Shown: positions 26,274 to 35,842 of the stretch, in pieces | Layout: each line of letters starts with the position of its first letter | Position numbering within the stretch: the stretch's first letter is position 1 | NCBI RefSeq assembly: GCF_040117685.2 | Contig: NZ_JBEDYP020000011.1 | Span: 1 to 64,000, forward strand | From: Gracilimonas sp040117685 | GTDB lineage: Bacteria; Bacteroidota; Rhodothermia; Balneolales; Balneolaceae | Direction: 5' to 3' | DNA length: 64,000 nt | Translations under genes and position numbers: made by a program | Notes under the pieces: generated by a model | Seen by the model: only the letters and a program-made list of their open reading frames with translations | Database searches by the model: none | What the model was told of the DNA's origin: nothing

Positions 26274-27260
26274 TTATCTATATAGGAAAGCATACACAAA
26301 CTGCGCAGCCAGCTTCACTGTACGGCCGTCAATATCATACTTGGGATTCACTTCCGTGATTTCAAACACTCTCAGGTTCTCTTTTTGGCGGGCCTGATGA
26401 ATGCATTCCAGCACTTCTCGTCCTGAAAATCCTACCGGAGAAGACGCACTGACGCCCGGAGCATCCGCAGCCTGAATGGAATCCATATCCAGCCCCAGGA
26501 AAAAAGACCGCTCCCCGATTTGCCCCAGAATATGCTGGAAAGCCGGACTCACCCCTTCTTCCAGAATATCAGACAGCCGGTGTACATTCACCCCAAGTTT
26601 GGCTGCATTTTCCAGGTAATAAGCTCCGTTGGATTCCGGGCGTATTCCAAACTCATAGAAATGATGCGGACTCAGATAATGGTCGTCAATCAGTCTTCGA
26701 TAGGGTGTTCCACTGGTCATTTCATCGGCGATGCGCATATCGAGGTGAGCGTCTATATTGATCGCGGCTATCTCTCGTTCGTTTTCAGCCAGGGCACGCA
26801 CGTCGGCATAAGAAATATCATTTCCTCCGCCCAGCACAATCACTTTCTTGCCATCTCTCAAAAACTCACCAACGGCCGTTGATAACCGGTTATGGATTTC
26901 TTCCAGCGCATCCGGGTTTTGATCGAGGTCGGGGAAGTCGGTGAATTCTGAAGAGTCGAATAAATCCGTACTCACATTGCCCGCATCAAATAACTTTACG
27001 GGCGAATTTTTCTTTACCTGCAACTTATACAGCTGTTCACGGATTCTATTGGGAGCTTCTGCCGCTCCGGTTCTCCCATTATTTCGCAATACCCCTTCGT
27101 GCTGCGGACAGCCAATCAACACATGGGTCGAACCCTCATAATCACTTTTATCAAATAGTATTTCCTGGACCAGCCAGTGGTCGTTGCTGTCGTGAGAGCG
27201 CATGGATGTAAGTGAATCTGACACAGGTTTCAGAATTGTTTTCAGCCTCTCGATTCCCAT
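26274..27260 (-). CDS. hutG: Formimidoylglutamase-like arginase-family hydrolase
   Basis: Ureohydrolase-fold metalloenzyme; next to hutI and hutU it should release formamide from N-formimidoyl-glutamate to give glutamate. 328 residues. Metal-site motifs: NIDAHLDMR near residue 178 (canonical) and GLDMDSIQAADAPG near 257. The first ligand motif is GGGNDISY near 154, where most arginases have GGGHD, so one Mn ligand His is Asn. The family also contains agmatinases; the hut context decides the call. It overlaps hutI by 19 nt. Confidence 0.85.
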   Translation of the reverse strand: MGIERLKTILKPVSDSLTSMRSHDSNDHWLVQEILFDKSDYEGSTHVLIGCPQHEGVLRNNGRTGAAEAPNRIREQLYKLQVKKNSPVKLFDAGNVSTDLFDSSEFTDFPDLDQNPDALEEIHNRLSTAVGEFLRDGKKVIVLGGGNDISYADVRALAENEREIAAINIDAHLDMRIADEMTSGTPYRRLIDDHYLSPHHFYEFGIRPESNGAYYLENAAKLGVNVHRLSDILEEGVSPAFQHILGQIGERSFFLGLDMDSIQAADAPGVSASSPVGFSGREVLECIHQARQKENLRVFEITEVNPKYDIDGRTVKLAAQFVYAFLYR

Positions 27261-28471
27261 ACTTTCTCTCCTTTCTTAATGACGGTATGCACATGATTTT
27301 CCCCAAAGAAGTAAGCCAGGTCTTTGTAATTATAAGTATCAAGCAGCAAAATATCAGCCTGGAAACCCGGAGCAATACAGCCCAGTTTATTTTTCTCCAG
27401 CGCTTTGGCTCCGTTTTGGGTGGCACAACTCAGTGCCTCTTCCACCGACATCCCCATTTTGGTACACGCCATGCTCATAAGCAACTGTATGGAAATGGTC
27501 ATGGATGAACCGGGATTGAAATCGGTGGCCAGAGCAACCAGTGCCCCTTTGTCTATAAGTTTCCGCGCCGGGGAATACGGAATATTAAGGAAGTAGGAAA
27601 CACCCGGAAGAACGGTTGCTACCGTATCTGTTTTTGCAATTCGTTCCACATCTTCATCAGAAAGCACTTCGAGGTGATCTATGGAAATAGCTCCCAAATC
27701 AAGCGCCATTTCCACCCCTCCTATATCATTAAATTGATTGGTGTGAAGTTTGGGCTTCAGTCCATGCTCCAGTCCCTTCTCTAATATTCTTCCGGATTCT
27801 TCTGCCGTGAAATATCCATCTTCACAAAACACATCGCAGTAATCGGCGAGCTCAGCTATTTCCGGAATCATGTTCAACACATCTTCCAGATAAGCCTCTT
27901 TGGTTGAGTTTTTAGGGACGGCATGGGCTCCAAGAAATGTGGCCTTAAGTTCAACAGGCTGCTCTTCTTTCAGCTCGTTGATGACTTCCAGCATCTTGCG
28001 CTCGTTATCGAGGTTCAGCCCGTAGCCACTCTTAATTTCCATGGTGGTAATGCCCTGCTTCAACGCTTTCTGCAAGCGAATGCGGGCAATGCTTTTTAAC
28101 TCTTCTTTGGTCGCAAGTTGCGTAGCCTCCACCGTTGATACAATACCACCGCCCTGTTCGGCAATTTCTTCGTAACTCATTCCGGCTGAACGCATGGCAA
28201 ATTCATCCGCCCGATTGCCCCCAAACACCAGATGGGAGTGAGAATCCACAAAACCGGGCACGGCTGCTTTGTCTTCTGCGTCCAGGATTACCGGGTGGCC
28301 TTCCACTTCTTTTAAAACCTCGGATAGAGGCCCCACAGCCTGAATTACCCCATCCGAAATAAATACGGAGGCATTTTCAATTACATTCAGGCTGCGTAAT
28401 TCCGGCCCGCGGGTCACACCGGGTTTGGGCGTAGCAATTTGGGCTATGTTTTGAATTAATAAATCAGGCAT
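27242..28471 (-). CDS. hutI: Imidazolonepropionase
   Basis: Third step of histidine degradation; hydrolyses 4-imidazolone-5-propionate to N-formimidoyl-glutamate. 409 residues of the amidohydrolase superfamily. Zinc ligands are visible in VDSHSHLVFGGNRADEF near residue 77, GAHAVP near 185, and LHTNQFND near 246. KSGYGLN near 142 and LATDFNPGS near 319 are family hallmarks. It lies between hutU and hutG on the same strand. Confidence 0.96.
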   Translation of the reverse strand: MPDLLIQNIAQIATPKPGVTRGPELRSLNVIENASVFISDGVIQAVGPLSEVLKEVEGHPVILDAEDKAAVPGFVDSHSHLVFGGNRADEFAMRSAGMSYEEIAEQGGGIVSTVEATQLATKEELKSIARIRLQKALKQGITTMEIKSGYGLNLDNERKMLEVINELKEEQPVELKATFLGAHAVPKNSTKEAYLEDVLNMIPEIAELADYCDVFCEDGYFTAEESGRILEKGLEHGLKPKLHTNQFNDIGGVEMALDLGAISIDHLEVLSDEDVERIAKTDTVATVLPGVSYFLNIPYSPARKLIDKGALVALATDFNPGSSMTISIQLLMSMACTKMGMSVEEALSCATQNGAKALEKNKLGCIAPGFQADILLLDTYNYKDLAYFFGENHVHTVIKKGEKVWESRG

Positions 28472-28498
28472 AGGTGTTAGATTTACAATATGATAATC

Positions 28499-28536
28499 AA
28501 TCCGTAGGGACGTATCATGATACGTCCCTACGGATT
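28499..28536. repeat. Perfect 38-bp palindrome between hutU and hutI
   Basis: Two 19-nt arms with no loop (left arm AATCCGTAGGGACGTATCA, right arm its exact reverse complement) fill half of the 78-nt gap between the two hut genes. Perfect complementarity over this length cannot be chance. The GGGACGTATCATGATACGTCCC core resembles widespread REP-type palindromes of the form GGGACG...CGTCCC. It would form a very stable hairpin in the mRNA and may alter hutU versus hutI expression. Confidence 0.85.
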
Positions 28537-28549
28537 ACATTTGTGCGGA

Positions 28550-30205
28550 TTATTCCAAAAATGGCAATTTCAATTGATGTTCTTTAGCACAATCGATAGC
28601 AATTTCGTAGCCGGCATCAGCATGACGCATAACCCCGCTGGCCGGGTCATTCCAAAGCACCCGATTAAGTCGTGCTGCAGCAGCATCGGTTCCGTCTGCT
28701 ACAATTACCAATCCGGCATGCTGTGAGAATCCCATTCCCACGCCTCCACCATGATGAAAAGACACCCAGGTCGCACCGGATGAGGTATTTAGCAATGCGT
28801 TCAGAAGCGGCCAGTCGGATACTGCATCCGAACCGTCTTTCATACCTTCGGTTTCCCGGTTTGGACTTGCCACCGACCCCGAATCCAGGTGATCCCGCCC
28901 GATAACCACCGGAGCTTTCAGTTCTCCATTCTTCACCATTTCGTTGAAGGCCAGTCCCAGTTTGTGGCGCTGCCCTAAACCCACCCAGCAAATACGGGAT
29001 GGGAGTCCCTGGAAGTGAATCTGCTCTTTGGCCATATCCAGCCAGTTGTGCAGGTGAGGATCATCAGGAATGAGCTCTTTTACTTTCTGGTCGGTTTTAT
29101 AAATGTCCTCAGGATCTCCCGATAAAGCCGCCCACCGGAAAGGACCTATTCCTTTGCAGAAAAGCGGGCGAATGTACTCAGGTACAAATCCCGGAATATT
29201 AAATGCATTTTCCACACCCTGATCATATGCTTCCTGGCGGATGTTATTTCCATAATCAAAAACGGGAATGCCCTCTTCCTGAAAACCCAGCATGGCCTGC
29301 ACCTGTACCGAGATGGATTCTTTGGCCCGCTGTTCTACTTCTTTGGGATTGGATTTTTGCTTGCTTTCCCATTCAGATACCGTCATACCCAGCGGGAGGT
29401 ACCCATTCAGCGGATCGTGGGCGCTGGTTTGATCGGTTACCGCATCCGGCATAATTTTTCGATCCAGCAGTTTGGGGTAAATATCGGCAGCATTTCCATG
29501 AAGGCCCACCGTAACCGGTTTTTTGTCTTCCACCGATTGCTTTATGATTTCCAGCGCTTCATTCAAAGAAGCTGCTTTGTGATCCACATACCCGGTACGG
29601 ATGCGCATATCAATCCGGTCTTCCCGGCATTCCACGGCAAGCATGCTTGCACCGGCCATCTTGGCTGCCAGTGGCTGAGCGCCGCCCATGCCTCCGAGTC
29701 CGCCCGTCAGAACCCACTTGCCGGATAAATCCCCGTCAAAGTGCTTTTTCCCCATGGCTACAAAGGTCTCATAGGTTCCCTGAACAATGCCCTGACTTCC
29801 GATATAAATCCAGGAGCCGGCGGTCATCTGTCCGTACATCATCAGGCCTTTTTTGTCGAGCTCGTTGAAGTGATCCCAGTTGGCCCATTTGGGTACCAGG
29901 TTTGAGTTGGCAATGAGAACACGTGGTGCATCTTTATGGGTTTGAAAAATCCCGACCGGTTTCCCGGACTGAACAAGCAGGGTTTCTTCATCGCTCATGG
30001 ACTTCAGCGAATCCAGGATTTTATCGAAGCTCTCCCAATTTCGGGCAGCACGTCCAATACCGCCATACACCACCAGTTCTTCCGGCTTTTCGGCAACCTC
30101 CGGGTCAAGGTTATTCTGGATCATGCGGAAAGGAGCTTCCGTCAGCCAGCTTTTGCAATTCAGATCGGTTCCCGTTGGGGCTTTAATTGTTCTTCCCATC
30201 TCCAT
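28550..30205 (-). CDS. hutU: Urocanate hydratase
   Basis: NAD-dependent enzyme converting urocanate to imidazolonepropionate. 551 residues. Motifs: YGGIGRAARNWESFD near residue 48, the dinucleotide segment TGGLGGMGGAQ near 167, VGLHGNAAD near 239, and FDYGNNIRQEA near 320. The active-site Cys lies in RPLFCKGIGPFRW near 350. The start is ATG 30205 or the ATG two codons in. First gene of a hutU-hutI-hutG operon; hutH (histidine ammonia-lyase) is not in the window. Confidence 0.96.
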   Translation of the reverse strand: MEMGRTIKAPTGTDLNCKSWLTEAPFRMIQNNLDPEVAEKPEELVVYGGIGRAARNWESFDKILDSLKSMSDEETLLVQSGKPVGIFQTHKDAPRVLIANSNLVPKWANWDHFNELDKKGLMMYGQMTAGSWIYIGSQGIVQGTYETFVAMGKKHFDGDLSGKWVLTGGLGGMGGAQPLAAKMAGASMLAVECREDRIDMRIRTGYVDHKAASLNEALEIIKQSVEDKKPVTVGLHGNAADIYPKLLDRKIMPDAVTDQTSAHDPLNGYLPLGMTVSEWESKQKSNPKEVEQRAKESISVQVQAMLGFQEEGIPVFDYGNNIRQEAYDQGVENAFNIPGFVPEYIRPLFCKGIGPFRWAALSGDPEDIYKTDQKVKELIPDDPHLHNWLDMAKEQIHFQGLPSRICWVGLGQRHKLGLAFNEMVKNGELKAPVVIGRDHLDSGSVASPNRETEGMKDGSDAVSDWPLLNALLNTSSGATWVSFHHGGGVGMGFSQHAGLVIVADGTDAAAARLNRVLWNDPASGVMRHADAGYEIAIDCAKEHQLKLPFLE

Positions 30206-30324
30206 CAGTTTTTATTCCTGTAAACAATTCCACGGCAGGAATGTACAGGATTTTGAGGGAAGACTCACCCATTATCAAATTGCCAAATCCGTATAATTGA
30301 TCAATTATTTTTATCATATACAGT

Positions 30325-31167
30325 ATGAACTACCTTTTAATTCTTATATCTGCATTTATTTTTCAATTCAACTTTCTCTCCGATGACTACATAGAAGTTC
30401 ATGAAATTTCGGGGATTGTTACTGATAATGATGACAATCCAATTGGGTATGCTCATATTGGAGTGATTGGGGTTTCAAATGGCACTGTGGCCAATAAGTC
30501 TGGTTTATTCTCATTAGATATTTCTCAAACGTCGAATAATGACACTCTTTTTATATCCGCCATCGGCTTCAAAACAAAAAAGTACAGCCTTGGTGAACTA
30601 TTATTTCAGGATACAATGCATGTCACATTGGAAAGAAAGGTTTATTTGAGTAATGACATATCTATAACCGCAAAGAAAAGCGATGTTATTACTTTCGGAA
30701 GAGATAAGTCAGGGGGGAATTCAGGGTGGGCATACTCCGGGATTGCAACCGGAAATGAAATTGGAATGATTTACCGCAATGATAAAAACATAGTACTATC
30801 TGAATTTAAATTTCATATTAGGGCAACTAACTTTGACAGCCTTTTATATAGAGTTCATGTATATGAGACTTTAAATGATAAGATGATCCATCTCAACAAA
30901 ACTAACATTCAGAAATCCTCGGCTACATCAGATGGTTGGGTAGAGCTTGAATTAAGTGACTTCCAGTTAGTGACAAATCAAGATTTTTGTATTACCGTTG
31001 AAGTTTTGGAAGGCTGGAAGAATGGACACATTTCAAGACGAGGAAGCATTCAGTTTACAGGTAGAAATACAATTTCAAAGCAAATGTTGCAACGCAGCCA
31101 TCAGTACATTAAAGCACAGAAGGAACGAATACAGCTTAACATGTTTGTAACCGGATTCTCTTACTAA
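30325..31167 (+). CDS. Carboxypeptidase-regulatory-like domain protein, secreted
   Basis: 280 residues. A short N-terminal signal helix (MNYLLILISAFIFQFNFL) is followed by a CarboxypepD_reg-like domain (ISGIVTDNDDNPIGYAHIGVIGVSNGT, residues about 28-110) and a C-terminal beta domain of unknown function (IVLSEFKFHIRATNFDSLLYRVHVYE). AT-richer than its neighbours, which hints at recent acquisition. Such proteins are usually periplasmic or outer-membrane associated. The stop overlaps that of the convergent thioredoxin-like gene. Confidence 0.75.
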   Translation: MNYLLILISAFIFQFNFLSDDYIEVHEISGIVTDNDDNPIGYAHIGVIGVSNGTVANKSGLFSLDISQTSNNDTLFISAIGFKTKKYSLGELLFQDTMHVTLERKVYLSNDISITAKKSDVITFGRDKSGGNSGWAYSGIATGNEIGMIYRNDKNIVLSEFKFHIRATNFDSLLYRVHVYETLNDKMIHLNKTNIQKSSATSDGWVELELSDFQLVTNQDFCITVEVLEGWKNGHISRRGSIQFTGRNTISKQMLQRSHQYIKAQKERIQLNMFVTGFSY

Positions 31168-31664
31168 TTCTCCTCTTCTATCCCCGAAAACTCCCCGAAG
31201 CTTTGATCGAGATAAGCATCAGTTCCTACAAACTCTAAGATCTGCAGGTATAAATCTTCCGGGATAAATCCAGGCTGACCGGCGATAATCTCTCCCTCTG
31301 AATCAAAGAAAATAAAGGTAGGGGTTCCGGTAACTCGCATGGCCCGGCTGAATTGAATCTGTGTCATCTCCTGATCACGAAATGTCAGTTTTTCGTCGGA
31401 TTCGATATCCATCCACACGGAATAGAAATGCTCATTGGTTATTTCCTGAACAGATTCCTTCGTAAACACTTCCTTTTCCATTTTTTTGCAATAGGTACAC
31501 CACACCGCATTGGCATACACCAACACTTTTTTGTCATTCTCAGCAGCCAGCTCCATGGCTTCCTCAAGAGGTTTCCAGTCGAACATGTCGGGCCGGTCCT
31601 GAGCCTGAGTGAAGGCAATGGCGGTTAGTGAAATCAGAAATGCAGATACAATTTTGTTAATCAT
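31164..31664 (-). CDS. Periplasmic thioredoxin-like protein (WCTYC)
   Basis: 166 residues with a signal peptide (cleavage near FTQAQ) and a thioredoxin fold of the thioredoxin_7/DsbD-gamma kind. The active site is VWCTYCKKME (residues about 53-62), and the cis-Pro loop is VTGTPTFIFFD near 112. The context does not identify a partner. Likely reduces or maintains periplasmic thiols. Confidence 0.85.
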   Translation of the reverse strand: MINKIVSAFLISLTAIAFTQAQDRPDMFDWKPLEEAMELAAENDKKVLVYANAVWCTYCKKMEKEVFTKESVQEITNEHFYSVWMDIESDEKLTFRDQEMTQIQFSRAMRVTGTPTFIFFDSEGEIIAGQPGFIPEDLYLQILEFVGTDAYLDQSFGEFSGIEEEN

Positions 31665-31772
31665 GAATAGGGTTTTATGTGGTACACTCTTTTGATGATG
31701 CCAACGGGCTTTCTATTACGGAGAGCTCAATAGTAAATTACATCTTAATTCAGTAAAAAAAGATACTAAGTC

Positions 31773-31792
31773 ATTCCCGTGGAAACGGGAAT
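31773..31792. repeat. Short palindrome ATTCCCGT-GGAA-ACGGGAAT
   Basis: Perfect 8-bp arms with a 4-nt loop in the 216-nt gap before the PLP enzyme gene, the form TTCCCG...CGGGAA seen as scattered intergenic repeats in many bacteria. The rest of the gap (31665-31880) holds nothing else that I can identify. Confidence 0.55.
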
Positions 31793-31880
31793 CTTATTGT
31801 AGTCAATCATCCGCGTAGAATGCCTGTCAAACAACTGGATTTCGGGCATGCGCCGCGAAATGACTCTTTTTCTCTTTGTT

Positions 31881-33008
31881 TTAAGATAAGGCTAATTCCA
31901 GATCTGAAATAATATCATCGGGATGTTCCAGCCCCACGCTCAGGCGAATCAGGTTATCCGGTGTAGGCGACTCTTCCCCCTCACTGCTTTTGCGGTGTTC
32001 CCAGATGCTTTCAATACCTCCGAGACTGGTAGCGGCTTTAATCATTTTCGCTCCGGCAACAACCTTTATGGCGTCTTCGGCCGTTCCGTCAATCAGAAAG
32101 GATATCATTCCGCCAAAGTCGTCCATTTGGGCTTTGGCAATTTCATGGCCGGGGTGAGAGGCTAATCCGGGATAAAACACTTTTTCCACTTTTGGATGAT
32201 TATTCAGAAAATCAGCCACTTTTCGGCCGTTCTCGTTATGAGCCCGCATACGATACGGAAATGAACGGATACTCCGGCTCAGTAACCAGCAATCCTGCGG
32301 AGAGGGAACGGCGCCCTGCACCACCTGAACCGCACGAATCTGCTCAAACAATTCGTCATTGCCTTTGGTGATTACCGCACCTCCTAAAATATCGCTATGA
32401 CCGCCCAGGTATTTTGTAGTGGAATGAATGACTACATCGGCCCCAAGCTCCAGCGGACGCATATTGAATGGTGTGGGCCAGGTATTATCGATGGCGGCAA
32501 TGGCTCCATGATTTTTGGCAATCTTGCTGACTTCTACTACATCGGTAATCAGCAGCCGGGGGTTTGAGGGAGTTTCCATCCAAACCAATTTAGTGTTCTC
32601 TTTCAGGGATGAGGAAACGGTCTCTAAATCAGTCATGTCAATAAAATCGACCTCAAGATTCCACCGCTCAGCAAACTCCCAGATCAGCTTTCGGGTGCCG
32701 AAGTACACATCATCCGGGACCAATACATGGGCTCCTGAGTTTATTGTTTGAAATACCGATGATATAGCTGCTATCCCCGACGAAAAAGCCGCACAATGAT
32801 CGCCGCCTTCCAAATCCCGAATAACATTTTCGAGCTGAACCCGGTTTGGGTTAGAGTGACGGGTATATTTCCAGTCGTCTTCCTTCCTGCCCGATTTGCG
32901 GTGCTCGTAAATGGTGGACATTTCAATTCCCGGAACAATGGGCTCATTCTCACCCACCCGCTCCTTCATGCTGCCATGGATGGCTATCGTCTCAATGTGT
33001 TTTTTCAT
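31881..33008 (-). CDS. Cystathionine gamma-synthase/lyase-type PLP enzyme
   Basis: 375-residue trans-sulfuration family (Cys/Met metabolism) enzyme. YTRHSNPNRVQLE near residue 48 and FSSGIAAISSV near 75 form the PLP phosphate site. AIDNTWPTPFNMRP near 170 holds the cofactor Asp, and the PLP lysine is in HSTTKYLGGHSDILGG near 198. SLGGIES and RLSVGLEHPDDII complete the C-terminal domain. Whether it synthesises cystathionine, cleaves it, or is a methionine gamma-lyase cannot be told from sequence alone. Confidence 0.93.
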   Translation of the reverse strand: MKKHIETIAIHGSMKERVGENEPIVPGIEMSTIYEHRKSGRKEDDWKYTRHSNPNRVQLENVIRDLEGGDHCAAFSSGIAAISSVFQTINSGAHVLVPDDVYFGTRKLIWEFAERWNLEVDFIDMTDLETVSSSLKENTKLVWMETPSNPRLLITDVVEVSKIAKNHGAIAAIDNTWPTPFNMRPLELGADVVIHSTTKYLGGHSDILGGAVITKGNDELFEQIRAVQVVQGAVPSPQDCWLLSRSIRSFPYRMRAHNENGRKVADFLNNHPKVEKVFYPGLASHPGHEIAKAQMDDFGGMISFLIDGTAEDAIKVVAGAKMIKAATSLGGIESIWEHRKSSEGEESPTPDNLIRLSVGLEHPDDIISDLELALS

Positions 33009-33261
33009 AGGTATCTGTGCCTCTTTGATTCAGTCTAAAATAAGTAAAATCTCTGCATACTCACTGCCCCATCTCTGCATTGGAATTTTCTTAAATTTCT
33101 AATGGTTAAAAGCCTTGCGTCGATAAAGTCTAAGAATACTATTTTGTTTTAGTTGATTTTGGATCGAGCTTTGTTTCTATTGCCATCTGAATTGAACAAG
33201 CTTTAACAGATAAAATCGTACTGGTCTTTGCAGCATCACTATTTCTACCGGATAAAATATA

Positions 33262-34557
33262 ATGGCTAAGCTTTGGGAGAATTATAAACTGAGGGTTCGT
33301 AAGAACTGCATGGGCAGTGTAACGCGTGCCAATGGATTGGAATACTGGAGAAATAAGCTCTTTACTACCATTATCATCTACCTTTTCCCTATGGGCATCT
33401 TTGTCCTTATTCCTTCAGCATTGGTGGTTTATGCACTTAATATTCTTTCATTAACCATCGCTTATGTCTTTTTTGGAATAGCCATTACTACAATTTCGTT
33501 GTACAGCGGGCTACAAATAAATCATCGAAAATACTTATTCCTGACACTCATTTACTCAGTATCCGCCATTTTGATATTCTTTATGGGTGAACTTGGGGCC
33601 GGACTTACCTATTTATTCGGAGCTACCGTTTTTTCCTTGCTGATACTACCCACCAAAGCCGGCGTACTAACCATATTCATTAATATTTTTATCTGTGCGG
33701 TACAGGCCTACCTGATTGATAATCGTTTGGTTGACTACCCATTGCGGGAAAGTTATCAGGTAGCTTCCTGGCTGGCCATTTCAGCTAATTCCATTTTACT
33801 GAGTATTGTGGCTGTAGTATTTATGCCAAGGCTTTTTCGAGGACTTCAGGAAACCATTGAATCGCAGCAAAATTTAAAACAAGACCTGCTGAATCATCAG
33901 GGTGAACTGGAAGGAAATCTGGAGGAAAAAAATACACTTCTGGCTGAAATCCACCATAGAGTAAAGAACAATCTGGCAGTGATCTCAGGTATGCTCCAAA
34001 TGCAGTCGTTCAAGGAAACTGATGAACGCATTCAGAAAAAACTGATGGACAGTACCCTCCGGATCAAGTCGATGGCTAATATTCATGAACAGCTTTATCA
34101 GTCCAACAGTTTTTCGAATATGGATTTTGATTCCGGGCTTAAGAACCTGGTTCATACCATCCTTGAAACTATGGATGACCATTCCAAAATAGATACTGAA
34201 TTTGATGTTGAGCCAGTCAACTTAAATATCAATCAGGCGGTACCCTGTTGTTTAATTGTGAATGAAGTGCTGACCAATTCAATTAAGCACGCTTTTCCGG
34301 ACTCCCAAAACGGACTGATTTCCATACAGCTTCAGAAAAATAATCAGCAAATTATTTTGCAGATAACAGACAATGGAATTGGCTTTACTGATAATTCTAA
34401 TCATGAGACAACGGATTCTCTCGGGATGGTGCTGATACAAACACTGGCTCATCAGCTGGATGCAGATTATGAATATAAATCCAGAGAAACCGGCCCCGGC
34501 GTGCTCTTCCGGCTTTCATTTAATCTTTCGGATATAAATGGAGGTCACCTTTCCTGA
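33262..34557 (+). CDS. Membrane histidine kinase, HisKA_2 type
   Basis: 431 residues. About six transmembrane helices (residues about 30-195) are followed by a coiled coil (ESQQNLKQDLLNHQGELEGNLEEKNTLL). The dimerisation domain is HisKA_2 with LLAEIHHRVKNNLAVISGMLQMQ; His near residue 231 is the predicted phospho-acceptor. The ATPase has LIVNEVLTNSIKHAF and ITDNGIGF. No response regulator is adjacent, so its partner is elsewhere. The ligand of the membrane domain is unknown. It converges on the M48 protease gene and overlaps it by 13 nt. Confidence 0.9.
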   Translation: MAKLWENYKLRVRKNCMGSVTRANGLEYWRNKLFTTIIIYLFPMGIFVLIPSALVVYALNILSLTIAYVFFGIAITTISLYSGLQINHRKYLFLTLIYSVSAILIFFMGELGAGLTYLFGATVFSLLILPTKAGVLTIFINIFICAVQAYLIDNRLVDYPLRESYQVASWLAISANSILLSIVAVVFMPRLFRGLQETIESQQNLKQDLLNHQGELEGNLEEKNTLLAEIHHRVKNNLAVISGMLQMQSFKETDERIQKKLMDSTLRIKSMANIHEQLYQSNSFSNMDFDSGLKNLVHTILETMDDHSKIDTEFDVEPVNLNINQAVPCCLIVNEVLTNSIKHAFPDSQNGLISIQLQKNNQQIILQITDNGIGFTDNSNHETTDSLGMVLIQTLAHQLDADYEYKSRETGPGVLFRLSFNLSDINGGHLS

Positions 34558-35789
34558 TTTGTACTTCTGATGGCTCTGATTCGCTCCAGCACCGGAGGAT
34601 GAGAATAATTCAAGAACACATAAAAGGAATGCGGGGTTAAATTACTCAGGTTATCTTTGGATAGTTGCTTAAGTGTCGACACCATATCCTCAGGCTTACC
34701 GGTTGTTTCCGCAGCAAAAGCATCGGCTTCAAATTCATGTTTTCGGGATAGCATCTGCATAAATACAGAAAGTATCATGTCGATTGGAGCATACAACATC
34801 CCAAAAAAGATGAGCCCTGCATATACCGACATTTCTTCCATATAAAAAGCATCAAAAAGTCCCTGTGCATTTAGAAAAACCGACAACAGAAAGAATAACA
34901 CCCCGGTTTGGGCAACGCTGCTAATCATCCCTTTGATAATATGCTTTTTCTTGTAATGTCCGATCTCATGTGCCAAAACAGCCACTAACTCCTGCACGGT
35001 ATGGTTCTCGATCAGCGTATCATACAAACCTACTCTTTTGTTATTTCCAAAACCTGTGAAAAAAGCATTCGACTTGCTGGAACGCCGGGAACCGTCAACC
35101 ACAAACAATCCCTTTAAGGGGAAATTTACCTTCTCGCTGTACTCCTCGATAGCAGTTCGCAGGTCGCCTTCTTCAAGCGGAGTGAATTTATTGAAAAGCG
35201 GCATGATCCAGGTTGGTGCTACATATTGCATGATCAATGTAAAGGACGTTACCGCACCCCAGGCATACAACCAGGCAAAATCCCCGGCATACATAAAGAA
35301 CCAAAGAATTCCTGCAAGCAGCGGGGTTCCAATGAGTAAACCCAGCCCCAATCCTTTCACCATATCCAACACAAAAGTTTTAGGCGTTGTTTTATTGAAG
35401 CCAAATCGCTCTTCGATCACAAAGGTGGAATAAATGCTAAATGGAAGGTTCAGGATGGTTTTAGCCAGCAGCAACATTCCGATGTAGATCAAAGCCGTAG
35501 CCAGCTCCCCAAACCCCCAGGCCCGAACAATCTGATCCAGCCAGTTGAATCCCCCGGAAAACCAGAATCCCAGCACCAGTGCCAGATCAAAACCACCGGT
35601 AATAAAGCCAAACTTGGTTCGAACCTTGGTGTATTCCTGGGACTTGGCATAGGTATCTTCATCATACACCCCTTCAAATTCTTCAGGAAGTTCTTTTGAA
35701 AGAGATTTCAGGTTCAGGTAGTTGGAAGTGATATCAAGAATAAAATCGATGGCAATGGTTGCCAGAATGATGATGGCGTAAATGTTCAT
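34545..35789 (-). CDS. M48-family (Ste24/CAAX prenyl protease-like) membrane metalloprotease
   Basis: 414 residues with several transmembrane helices and the zinc-binding HEIGHYKKKH motif near residue 272, followed by the third ligand Glu in EFEADAFAAE near 350. The N-terminal YDEDTYAKSQEYTKVRTKFG and the FGNNKRVGLYDTL segments place it in the Ste24 branch. Bacterial members probably cut membrane or secreted proteins for quality control; bacteria lack prenylated CAAX substrates, so the eukaryotic reaction is not implied. Confidence 0.93.
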   Translation of the reverse strand: MNIYAIIILATIAIDFILDITSNYLNLKSLSKELPEEFEGVYDEDTYAKSQEYTKVRTKFGFITGGFDLALVLGFWFSGGFNWLDQIVRAWGFGELATALIYIGMLLLAKTILNLPFSIYSTFVIEERFGFNKTTPKTFVLDMVKGLGLGLLIGTPLLAGILWFFMYAGDFAWLYAWGAVTSFTLIMQYVAPTWIMPLFNKFTPLEEGDLRTAIEEYSEKVNFPLKGLFVVDGSRRSSKSNAFFTGFGNNKRVGLYDTLIENHTVQELVAVLAHEIGHYKKKHIIKGMISSVAQTGVLFFLLSVFLNAQGLFDAFYMEEMSVYAGLIFFGMLYAPIDMILSVFMQMLSRKHEFEADAFAAETTGKPEDMVSTLKQLSKDNLSNLTPHSFYVFLNYSHPPVLERIRAIRSTNQER

Positions 35790-35842
35790 TTAATACTTTT
35801 TTGAATGGCTTTTTTGAAATGGTAAAAGTACGAATAATGAAA

